Below, in pieces: positions 1 to 6,679 of a DNA stretch of 6,818 nt. This DNA is from Nitrospira sp. (GTDB lineage: Bacteria > Nitrospirota > Thermodesulfovibrionia > Thermodesulfovibrionales > SM23-35). Position 1 is the first letter of the stretch, and each line of letters begins with the position of its first letter. A program made the position numbers and the translations under genes. Below the pieces are notes generated by a model. The model worked only from the letters and a program-made list of their open reading frames with translations. It ran no database searches and was not told the origin of the DNA. The DNA lies in the NCBI GenBank assembly GCA_016873595.1, contig VGWZ01000106.1:1-6818 (forward strand), given 5' to 3'.

Positions 1-144
1 TCGTAAATCAAAAACCGACAGGTCTATTTCATTGTCTATTAGATAATGAAGGGTATATTCAAATGTCCCTGGCAGTATCTGTTTGTCAAAATGGATTGGT
101 ATGAATTTCCCCTGGGTATAATCGTATTCTTTATATCTCGCCAT
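1..144 (-). CDS. IS1182-type transposase, N-terminal 48 residues (partial, runs off the window)
   Basis: Reading leftward from the ATG at 144-142 gives 48 uninterrupted codons to the window edge. The protein starts MARYKEYDYTQGKF and contains FDKQILPGTFEYTL and LIDNEIDLSVFD. From memory this matches the conserved N-terminus of IS1182/DUF772-type DDE transposases, where a QGKFIP stretch, then ILPGTFE and then a DLSVFD motif precede the DDE catalytic core. The catalytic residues are outside the window, so integrity cannot be judged. The start is supported by a strong AGGAGG ribosome site (plus-strand 150-155) 5 bases upstream. The role would be transposition of the element whose leader occupies about 145-220. 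Confidence 0.82.
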   Translation of the reverse strand, partial: MARYKEYDYTQGKFIPIHFDKQILPGTFEYTLHYLIDNEIDLSVFDLR

Positions 145-223
145 CTATCCCTCCTAAGCGGTGTCAGTTCTTTTTGCAATATGCAGATGGCGATATTATA
201 AGACTTTCTGGACTTTTTCTACA
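145..223 (-). promoter_or_regulatory. Leader and probable promoter of the IS1182-type transposase
   Basis: A perfect TATAAT (minus strand, plus coordinates 195-200) lies about 50 bases upstream of the transposase ATG. The -35 region, 17 bases further up, is poor (TGTAGA, about 218-223). The stretch ends at the AGGAGG ribosome site at 150-155. The left end of the element should be at about 215-226, where it abuts the attC-like site. No terminal inverted repeat can be confirmed, because the other end of the element is outside the window. Confidence 0.4.
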
Positions 224-224
224 G

Positions 225-287
225 CTTCAACGCTTGAAAGTCAGCGGCGCAGTTTAAACCAGCGTCCGATACATTGATTCGTTGGGT
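225..287 (-). other. attC-like integron recombination site (possible, maybe truncated by the adjacent IS)
   Basis: On the minus strand the stretch starts with ACCCAAC (287-281), which fits the RYYYAAC outer box, and ends with GTTGAAG (231-225), 6 of 7 to GTTRRRY. The outer arms CAACG (284-280) and CGTTG (232-228) are complementary. The inner arms CGGACGC (268-262) and GCGCCG (250-245) pair fully if the A at 265 is left out as an extrahelical base. The 11-base central loop contains the palindrome GTTTAAAC. Outer box, spacer, inner box and a single bulged base are the hallmarks of attC sites. A minus-strand stop codon (TGA, 292-290) lies 2 bases before the outer box, as at the end of a gene cassette. 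No integrase gene is visible and only one site is seen, so this may be a relic or chance. Confidence 0.45.
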
Positions 288-333
288 GATCAATTTTGTG
301 CAAGTTCATCCTTTATTAAGTGCCACCCGTCTC

Positions 334-435
334 TGTATTTTTTTATTTGAGTATAATCATCTGAGACGGCATGGGGGTTTAAATTATATAACACCTTTTG
401 ATAAACTCCAAAAAGTTACCGAATTAGTGAGATAG
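334..435 (+). pseudogene. 3' remnant of an integrase-core (rve) transposase
   Basis: A plus-strand frame ending at the TAG at 433-435 reads EYNHLRRHGGLNYITPF and then DKLQKVTELVR. The pattern YN-x3-R-HGGL-x-Y-x-TP-x-x-KL is the C-terminal signature of IS3/IS481-type rve transposases, typically YNxxRPHxxLxYxTPxE. Only this last part, about 30 residues, is recognisable. No start or DDE motif lies upstream, so it is a broken remnant. The frame stays open back to 238, but that part overlaps the attC-like site and shows no transposase similarity I recognise. The complementary minus frame is also open (about 294-413) and ends GWHLIKDELAQN, so part of this stretch could instead be the tail of a cassette gene. 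Confidence 0.55.
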
Positions 436-1056
436 TACAACCGTCCCCTTTAATTTGTTTCTTGACGGGTTAGTGGCATTTTTACAACATTTTCCTGCTT
501 TGGTTAGTTTGCCGAATAGGTCTGGGTTTTGTTTGTGATACGCAAACATAGCTCTATCAATTTCTCCCAGGAACCATCTTGGATAGCGTTGTTTTAACAA
601 CAATATCGCCTCTTTGAAAGCAGGATATCTTTTTAAGTCCCTCGATTTATGTTGAATATAGCCAAAATGCTTAAGTACATCTACAGTTCTTTGGTCAATG
701 ATCGGAAACGATTGAGGGTATATAAAGTGAAGAATTGTAGATGCCACGGGAACACCAATACCTTGAAGATCAATAAGTACTCTCATTTTCTCCATATCTT
801 CTATTTCACGGCATCTCTTAGTGGCATCTAAGTATCTGTCTACATTTTGCCAATCAACCCTCCCCTTAACCCTAGCAGCTTTCCAGTTCAATATGTCGAC
901 AAACGTTTCCTTTGTCAAAGAACCATTACTTTCTATCTCAGATCGCACCTTTCCTACTAACCTTTTGTACTCTGGTTCATCATCCTCTGTTTCATCGTAC
1001 TTGGGATGCCATTTGCCGATGAAATTATCATTGATATCCTCAGCGGCATTATACAT
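424..1056 (-). CDS. Helix-hairpin-helix (DNA glycosylase-fold-like) protein of unknown function
   Basis: About 210 residues counted from the ATG at 1056-1054. That start is preferred over the TTG at 1071 because GGAGAGG (1063-1069) sits 6 bases before the ATG and lies inside the extended reading. The protein is soluble, with no signal peptide or membrane segment. The only recognisable element is LQGIGVPVAST at about residues 98-108, followed by FPIIDQRTVDVL at about 117-128. This resembles the hairpin and following helix of HhH-GPD glycosylases (L-P-G-V-G-x-x-T-A, then V-D-T-H-V), which would make Asp121 the counterpart of the catalytic aspartate. No iron-sulfur cysteine cluster is present, and overall similarity to a characterised glycosylase is not evident, so a DNA-binding or base-excision role is inference only. 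The last dozen residues (RNKLKGTVVLSH) appear to come from an adjacent insertion-element end. The gene has its own promoter and no operon partner. Confidence 0.72.
   Translation of the reverse strand: MYNAAEDINDNFIGKWHPKYDETEDDEPEYKRLVGKVRSEIESNGSLTKETFVDILNWKAARVKGRVDWQNVDRYLDATKRCREIEDMEKMRVLIDLQGIGVPVASTILHFIYPQSFPIIDQRTVDVLKHFGYIQHKSRDLKRYPAFKEAILLLKQRYPRWFLGEIDRAMFAYHKQNPDLFGKLTKAGKCCKNATNPSRNKLKGTVVLSH
432..452. repeat. Possible insertion-element end (GGGGACGGTTGTAC motif)
   Basis: Directly after the transposase remnant lies GTACAACCGTCCCCTTTAA. I recall GGGGACGGTT-type motifs recurring at transposase-associated ends in Desulfobacterota and Nitrospirota genomes, but I could not check this. 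Its place at the end of the remnant fits the outer boundary of that element. Read on the minus strand, the same bases encode the last residues (KGTVVLSH) of the neighbouring gene. Confidence 0.35.
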
Positions 1057-1132
1057 AGATGTCCTCTCCAATCAGGATCACGATATGTTGACCCCTAACA
1101 TTAATTTTTAAACTTATTCTATAATTGGTAAA

Positions 1133-1161
1133 ATTGTATATTTATAAAAGCGGATTGTCAA
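1133..1161 (-). promoter_or_regulatory. Strong sigma70-type promoter for the helix-hairpin-helix gene
   Basis: On the minus strand a perfect TTGACA (1161-1156) is separated by exactly 17 bases from TACAAT (1138-1133), 5 of 6 to the -10 consensus. Transcription would begin near 1126, giving a leader of about 70 bases before the ATG at 1056. No operator-like palindrome stands out. This is the best promoter match noticed in the window. Confidence 0.7.
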
Positions 1162-1299
1162 TCGTTTTGGTCGAAAAATTCAATGAAATCTGTGCGTACG
1201 GAGTCCTCTGGATAAGTAACCTTCATTCACAGACGGAAACAGATTGGCTGACGGCAGAGTATTGTACTGTCCGGACTTATTAATTGCAAACAGAGAAAT
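1162..1299. other. Spacer without a recognisable gene
   Basis: No open frame with recognisable content, no convincing hairpin-plus-T-run terminator and no RNA gene was seen. The stretch contains the 8-base palindrome GTCCGGAC. The frame downstream of the small ORF at 1362-1300 stays open for about 38 more codons after its stop, which may mark decayed coding sequence. No terminator for bipA could be identified here. Confidence 0.4.
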
Positions 1300-1362
1300 T
1301 TACAGTCCCAGGTAATCCCGTGTGTGTATGCGTTCAGGAAGAAAGTACTGTGTTGTCATCAT
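1300..1362 (-). other. Tiny ORF overlapping the stop of the DUF401 remnant
   Basis: ATGATG at 1362-1357 overlaps the TGA that ends the DUF401 pseudogene tail, in the usual overlapping-operon arrangement. The frame encodes 20 residues (MMTTQYFLPERI, then HTRDYLGL) before a TAA at 1302-1300. It has no ribosome site of its own and I do not recognise the peptide. It could be the truncated start of a gene that once followed the lost DUF401 copy, or chance. Confidence 0.2.
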
Positions 1363-1486
1363 TTCAATGTCAAATACTCTGCAATCGCTGTGCAGAAGAC
1401 AATAAGAGATGCGGGTATTATCATTTAATACATTCCCCATAAATCAGCCTTGAAATATTCTTTTGTCAGGATGAGGCATATATGCA
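1359..1486 (-). pseudogene. DUF401 gene tail, truncated remnant with an in-frame stop
   Basis: This stretch aligns without gaps to 3514-3641, the 3' end of the intact DUF401 gene, with about 115 of 128 bases identical by hand count. Translated on the minus strand it reads HICLILTKEYFKADLWGMY, a stop, then MIIPASLIVF and on to EYLTLK and a TGA in the same place as the normal stop. It corresponds to residues 355-395 of the intact protein. The stop (TAA, 1427-1425) replaces the Lys374 codon AAA. Several differences near its 5' end are silent third-position changes, as expected if it descends from a once-functional paralog. Similarity ends abruptly about 14 bases after the bipA stop codon. Everything encoding residues 1-354 is missing. 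Confidence 0.9.
1359..1486. repeat. Direct repeat, copy 1 (DUF401 3' end) flanking bipA
   Basis: Same orientation as copy 2 at 3514-3641, with a constant offset of 2155 bases and no gaps. Outside these limits the two flanks are unrelated. Together the copies bracket the bipA gene. Confidence 0.9.
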
Positions 1487-1500
1487 ATCTAACCCTCTCC

Positions 1501-3294
<1,794 letters not shown>

Positions 3295-3303
3295 AAACTC
3301 TAA

Positions 3304-3309
3304 TCCTCT
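3304..3309 (-). promoter_or_regulatory. Ribosome binding site that fixes the bipA start
   Basis: AGAGGA on the minus strand, 9 bases before the ATG at 3294-3292. It falls inside the TTG-initiated extension, which argues against the longer reading. Confidence 0.7.
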
Positions 3310-3432
3310 TTCCCAAAACAAATAATCTTATCCGCTTAACTGCAAGTAAACTGTGCAGATAAATCCGGCTATTTTATTTTTACGTTTTGATTTTACCGGC
3401 AATGTCTATGGCGGGACAAAGCAATAATGATT

Positions 3433-3463
3433 ATTATACTATAAACATAAAAAGAAAAGCCAA
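3433..3463 (-). promoter_or_regulatory. Probable bipA promoter
   Basis: A perfect TATAAT (minus strand, 3438-3433) is preceded by TTGGCT (3463-3458) at a long 19-base spacing, so the -35 is weak or slightly misplaced. It would give an unusually long leader of about 130 bases before the bipA ATG. I saw no clear riboswitch or operator in that leader. The site lies in the 190-base gap after the DUF401 stop codon. Confidence 0.45.
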
Positions 3464-3466
3464 TGA

Positions 3467-3479
3467 AGACTTCAAGTCT
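3467..3479. other. Small perfect inverted repeat after the DUF401 gene
   Basis: AGACTTCAAGTCT is AGACTT and AAGTCT around a single base. On the minus strand it is followed, after about 8 bases, by a T-rich run (CTTTTCTTTTT). It could be a weak transcription terminator for the upstream operon, but the stem is short, AT-rich and separated from the T-run. Confidence 0.25.
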
Positions 3480-3513
3480 GTCAAGCTCTGCATTTCCCTT
3501 CTCATCATCTTTG

Positions 3514-3641
3514 TTATTTCAATATCAAATACTCCGCAATCGCTGCGCCGAAGACAATGAAAGATGCGGGTATTATCATTTTATACATTCCCCATAAATC
3601 AGCCTTGAAATATTCTTTTGTGAGGATTAGACAGATATGAA
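3514..3641. repeat. Direct repeat, copy 2 (3' end of the intact DUF401 gene)
   Basis: Codes for residues 354-395 and the stop of the intact DUF401 protein. It matches 1359-1486 at about 90 % without gaps. As it lies inside a functional-looking gene, it is the reference copy. Confidence 0.9.
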
Positions 3642-4701
3642 CTGGAGAAAGGAGGACGCCTAAAAACCCGGAGGCAAATGCAAACGAAATTGGAACTGCT
3701 GAGCTGCCTGCTATGCTGATGATCAACGGAAAAGTACTTCCCACAAAACCCACGGTAAGGCCAGTGAGCATGCCGGTAATAAACGGGAGGAGGAAAAGAA
3801 TAGGAAGGACAGGAATACCTTCTCTCACGAAAAACTGGCTCAGATTTTTGACTGCTCCGGAGCCCTCCATCGCTTCTTTAAAAAGCATAACACCGAGTAT
3901 CAGGATAATCACATCGAGAGAAAAACCATGCTTGAACACTGTAAAGATGGATTTCCGGTTATACCTGTAAAATAAAAGCAAAAATACAACGACAGCAATC
4001 AATGAGTAATGCAGTTCAATATGAAATATGACTACAGGGAGGAGGACAGCAACAATCGGGATGAAGCTCCATAATCCTTTTTTTGATAGTTTTTCTTCTG
4101 TCTTTATTACTCCCTTCATACCATGCATACTGAAAATAAATCCTGTTATCACTACAAAAACTGCACATATGAGATTCACTGTAATCAGGTTATAGAGTTC
4201 TATCTTCGAAACAGCTGATGCGAGCAGGAGCCCCGGATATAATGGCAGAATAAATTCCCATGGGTGTCTGTACCAGTAATTGATAAAACCCTTTTCTTCA
4301 GGGCTCATCTTCGTGTCACGAGTTGACTCAGCGACCATCGGCGCAGAAAAATATGCACCTCCCACAGATGGTAACAGCCCTATGAGAAGGGGCATTGTTA
4401 TGGCAACGATTTTTCTATTCCTGAAGATTGCCTTCACTGCATCCATCATCTGGCTAAGGACAGCATGTTCTCTAAGGATCATCTCAAAAATTCTGATAAA
4501 AGATAAGGCGAGGACGAGTTTGATGGTCACATCGCTCAGAAGAGCATTTCTCCCTGTTTTCAGTATCGAGATAAACGACATCTGATAGAGGAGAAACAGT
4601 ACAGTTGCAGCAATCAGCATTACCAAGCCAATGTTGAATTTTTTCCTCAGGAGAAATAATATAAGTGCAAAGATAAGCGAGACTTTCAGGATATCTGTCA
4701 T
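3514..4701 (-). CDS. DUF401 family integral membrane protein (putative transporter)
   Basis: A 395-residue, very hydrophobic protein with about ten predicted membrane helices. The order and motifs fit the DUF401/TIGR00529 family, which has no established substrate. Two glycine-rich segments stand out and look like internal repeats: PLLIGLLPSVGGAYFSAPMV (104-123) and PFITGMLTGLTVGFVGSTFP (306-325). Such paired hairpin-like segments are seen in ion-transporter-type permeases. A conserved stretch NYWYRHPWEFILPLYPG (141-157) lies between them. The start is the only possible one upstream of the hydrophobic N-terminus: the codon before the ATG is a stop (TGA). It lacks a normal ribosome site directly upstream. 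It follows the NikL-like gene in the same direction after 79 bases with no clear terminator, so co-transcription is plausible. Its last 42 codons are duplicated beyond bipA. The substrate is unknown. A link to metal or anion transport is inferred from neighbours only. Confidence 0.85.
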   Translation of the reverse strand: MTDILKVSLIFALILFLLRKKFNIGLVMLIAATVLFLLYQMSFISILKTGRNALLSDVTIKLVLALSFIRIFEMILREHAVLSQMMDAVKAIFRNRKIVAITMPLLIGLLPSVGGAYFSAPMVAESTRDTKMSPEEKGFINYWYRHPWEFILPLYPGLLLASAVSKIELYNLITVNLICAVFVVITGFIFSMHGMKGVIKTEEKLSKKGLWSFIPIVAVLLPVVIFHIELHYSLIAVVVFLLLFYRYNRKSIFTVFKHGFSLDVIILILGVMLFKEAMEGSGAVKNLSQFFVREGIPVLPILFLLPFITGMLTGLTVGFVGSTFPLIISIAGSSAVPISFAFASGFLGVLLSPVHICLILTKEYFKADLWGMYKMIIPASFIVFGAAIAEYLILK

Positions 4702-4710
4702 TCAACAATT

Positions 4711-4736
4711 TTAGCACATTTACAGCAATCTCCTTT
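4711..4736 (-). promoter_or_regulatory. Shine-Dalgarno with minimal ORF (Met-Cys-stop) ahead of the DUF401 gene
   Basis: A good AAAGGAG (4736-4730) lies 10 bases before ATGTGCTAA (4719-4711), a two-codon ORF. The DUF401 ATG follows 9 bases after that stop. The Shine-Dalgarno is about 28 bases from the DUF401 ATG, too far for direct use. Reinitiation or coupling is possible, but this may be chance. Confidence 0.25.
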
Positions 4737-4739
4737 CCC

Positions 4740-4752
4740 ACCCTAATAGGGT
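4740..4752. other. 13-base perfect palindrome between NikL-like and DUF401 genes
   Basis: ACCCTAATAGGGT is fully self-complementary around one central base. It could bind a dimeric regulator or form a very small hairpin. No T-run follows, so it is not an intrinsic terminator. Confidence 0.2.
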
Positions 4753-4780
4753 CATCCCTAAAAATACTAAAACTAACAAC

Positions 4781-5230
4781 CTATCCTTTACTCTTCCTGA
4801 ACCTCAATAATGCCAAAATGCCAAAAATCCCGAGAATAAAACCTATCCCCACAAAAAGCTTCGTATATGTTGCTACAAGAGGCTTCTTGAAAGATTCCAT
4901 TAAAAGGCCTTCATTCACTTCAACCTCTATCTGAGCACCATGATATCCATGGTCAGATTCACCAAAAACCTTGACAAGCCATTTACCTGCCCTATCAGGC
5001 AAAAAAGAAACAACACCATTTTTATCTGTCCTGCCCTTTTGAAAAGGGATTTTGTCTTCGGGGCCGAAAATCTCATATGCTGAATAACTTGCTGGATCAT
5101 CGGCTGAATAAAACACCCTTATGCTGATACCTCTGTTTTCAACTTGGTAATGTACAGAATGGGCAATAGCTGGGCTATAAAGCCCAGCTATGATTCCAAT
5201 AATCATGACAATTATGCTCACGTGCTTCAT
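4781..5230 (-). CDS. NikL-like exported, membrane-anchored accessory protein
   Basis: A 149-residue protein with three parts. A signal peptide (1-23) ends SPAIA and is followed by HSVH. A short beta-rich domain (about 24-106) carries the pattern TDKNGVVSFLPDRAGKWLVKV (68-88), typical of carboxypeptidase-regulatory-like folds. A C-terminal helix (about 124-143) is followed by the basic tail RFRKSKG, so the domain faces the periplasm with a cytoplasmic tail. This architecture matches NikL, an accessory component of Ni/Co ECF-type importers. Histidines at 24, 27, 94 and 97 could bind metal. Its ATG overlaps the stop of the upstream DUF4198 gene (ATGA) and it has no ribosome site of its own, so translation is probably coupled. 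The nikL name is an analogy, not a proven orthology, because no NikM/Q/O is in view. Confidence 0.7.
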   Translation of the reverse strand: MKHVSIIVMIIGIIAGLYSPAIAHSVHYQVENRGISIRVFYSADDPASYSAYEIFGPEDKIPFQKGRTDKNGVVSFLPDRAGKWLVKVFGESDHGYHGAQIEVEVNEGLLMESFKKPLVATYTKLFVGIGFILGIFGILALLRFRKSKG

Positions 5231-5931
5231 TTTAACTCGAAGGTAAGAATTGTGGTAAAGGACTGGTAATCAGCATCGGGGTTATCTTTTGTAGGAATCC
5301 TTTTCTTTGCTAAAATAGACTGCATTCCTTTTTCACTCATCTTTATGCTGGCAATGCCATCTTTATTTGTTTTAACTGTTTCTTTATTACTTTTTATTTC
5401 AATGGTAACCCCTTCAATCGGCCTTCCATCAAAAAACACCTTTATTGGCAAAAGCTCTTCGGGTTTCAATACATAAGGATTTTTCAGAGGCACAACCTCA
5501 AACTTCATCCCGGCAGGCTCTGTTACAGCATCGCTATAACCAAAAATGGATTTAGCATATTGAGAGGAATATATTGAGTCTATCAACTGCAGACCTTTCT
5601 TTTGTGCCTCTCTTTTTGTGAGCCTCTTTTTACCTTCAGGCGTGGTTACAAGAAAACCACCCTCAGAGGAAAGAGTTATCATAGAGACATCTCCCTTTGA
5701 AGATAAAAACACCTTATCCTTTTCGTCTTTTCTTTCTAATTTAACTTCTTTCCCTTTCTTATCAAAAGCTTTTACATCTTTTATCCGTTCAACTTCATAC
5801 GGCTCTGTTTCAGGATAGTGTCCCCATAAGATCTTGAACCTGTCTGCCTCTTTCTCAACCCAGAAATGATGAGCGGATGCTGACTGGGTAAACAGCAAGA
5901 TAACAGCCATTACCAGAATAAGCTTTTTCAT
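5227..5931 (-). CDS. Periplasmic DUF4198 protein (CbiK/NikK-type), second copy
   Basis: A 234-residue protein. A classical signal peptide (1-20; KK, then a hydrophobic core, then SASA) is followed at once by HHFWVEK, so the mature protein should start with two histidines. The N-terminal part has LWGHYPETEPYEVERIKDVKAFDKKGK (35-61), characteristic of DUF4198/COG5266 (CbiK), proteins associated with Co and Ni uptake. The C-terminal half (about 143-234) is a second beta domain with PLKNP (148-152), KVFFDGRPIEGVTIEI and a final TFELK, which closely parallels the paralog upstream. The start has an excellent AAGGAGG (5941-5947) 9 bases before the ATG. It lies 55 bases after the first DUF4198 gene and overlaps the NikL-like gene by 4 bases, so the three form an operon. 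The likely role is periplasmic metal binding or delivery. The metal identity is not shown. Confidence 0.82.
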   Translation of the reverse strand: MKKLILVMAVILLFTQSASAHHFWVEKEADRFKILWGHYPETEPYEVERIKDVKAFDKKGKEVKLERKDEKDKVFLSSKGDVSMITLSSEGGFLVTTPEGKKRLTKREAQKKGLQLIDSIYSSQYAKSIFGYSDAVTEPAGMKFEVVPLKNPYVLKPEELLPIKVFFDGRPIEGVTIEIKSNKETVKTNKDGIASIKMSEKGMQSILAKKRIPTKDNPDADYQSFTTILTFELK

Positions 5932-5986
5932 ATTGCTATTCCTCCTTGTACTGCAAGAGAATTATTGACTGGACAAACCCAATGCC

Positions 5987-6679
5987 TCATTTTATTTCAA
6001 AGGTCAATGATGCAGAGAAGTCCACCTTATGATTTGATACAACCATCCATATTCCGGGTTGACTGATTTTTACATAAGCCACTCCCTCTTCATTGCTTTT
6101 TGTAGAGAAGGGAAATGGTTCATCTTCGGAGTAATACCCTGCATAGGTGGCATAAACATAAGTAGCGAGAGGTTTCCCTTCAAAAAGGACCTTAACAGGA
6201 AAAGAGTCACCCGTTTTTACCTCTGAAGGATTTTTTAAGGGAATAATCTCGATTCTATGACCAAAAGGTCTGTTGATAATTTCGTTCCCTTTGTCTACAA
6301 CAATGATGGATTTGCCGTATTTTTCTGATGTGACATGTTCCCTGTCGCCCTTTCTTTTTCTGTGAGCAGCGACTACGTAGGTTCCTTTTTTGTCAAGGGT
6401 GATATCACCTGCCAATGCCCCTGCCTTTTCTCCCTTTTTATCTTCCCAGGTTTTCTCAATTTCCCTTATTTGTCCATCAGGACAAAGATAAGAAAAGCCC
6501 GTCAGTTTTTCTCTGCTGATCAAAATATCGTAATAAGGAAAATTGTGACCAAATACGACCTCTACAGTAGTTTTCCCTCCTGCCTTCGGATAATGGTTAT
6601 CAACATTGAGCCATAGATCGTGAGCCGCTGCCAGGTTGGAATTTACAAAGAAACAAACAAATACCAAAAAGATGCCCAA
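5987..6679 (-). CDS. Periplasmic DUF4198 protein (CbiK/NikK-type), first copy, start possibly frameshifted
   Basis: A 230-residue protein as read from the TTG at 6679. A hydrophobic signal sequence ends LAAA19 and is followed by HDLWLNVDNHY, so the mature form should start with histidine. FGHNFPYYD (43-51) matches the GH position of the paralog. PLKNP (147-151), KVLFEGKPL and the final LTFEIK repeat the C-terminal domain of the second copy, so the two genes are diverged duplicates. The TTG start gives a signal peptide without any positive N-terminal residue, which is unusual, and only a weak AGGA (10 bases upstream) supports it. An ATG at 6728 in another frame encodes MKTLSKKESLNLG and would supply the missing basic region if one base near 6687-6692 were absent. 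Either the TTG is used or the true start is disrupted by a mutation or sequence error. First gene of the exported-protein operon. Confidence 0.75.
   Translation of the reverse strand: MGIFLVFVCFFVNSNLAAAHDLWLNVDNHYPKAGGKTTVEVVFGHNFPYYDILISREKLTGFSYLCPDGQIREIEKTWEDKKGEKAGALAGDITLDKKGTYVVAAHRKRKGDREHVTSEKYGKSIIVVDKGNEIINRPFGHRIEIIPLKNPSEVKTGDSFPVKVLFEGKPLATYVYATYAGYYSEDEPFPFSTKSNEEGVAYVKISQPGIWMVVSNHKVDFSASLTFEIK

Noticed and set aside
273..294. ATTGAT-N10-ATCAAT inverted repeat considered as an operator
   Set aside because: It overlaps the attC-like outer box, has no promoter beside it, and a 6-base AT-rich repeat is easily expected by chance.
327..369. Inverted repeat CCGTCTC...GAGACGG with a 29-base loop, considered as a terminator or small RNA
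   Set aside because: The loop is too long, no T-run follows, and it lies inside the transposase remnant frame.
649..1111. Plus-strand ORFs of 60 and 96 residues opposite the helix-hairpin-helix gene
   Set aside because: Their peptides show no recognisable motif and no ribosome site. The opposite strand has a well-supported gene with promoter and start signal.
1190..1360. Possible riboswitch or structured RNA between bipA and the helix-hairpin-helix promoter
   Set aside because: No conserved riboswitch core (cobalamin, NiCo, c-di-GMP) could be matched and no long stem was found.
4484..4741. 85-residue minus-strand ORF starting MGKEIAVNVLK
   Set aside because: It overlaps the start of the DUF401 gene in another frame and does not resemble a known protein. 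The DUF401 reading is hydrophobic and family-like. Its start region may matter only for the AAAGGAG noted above.
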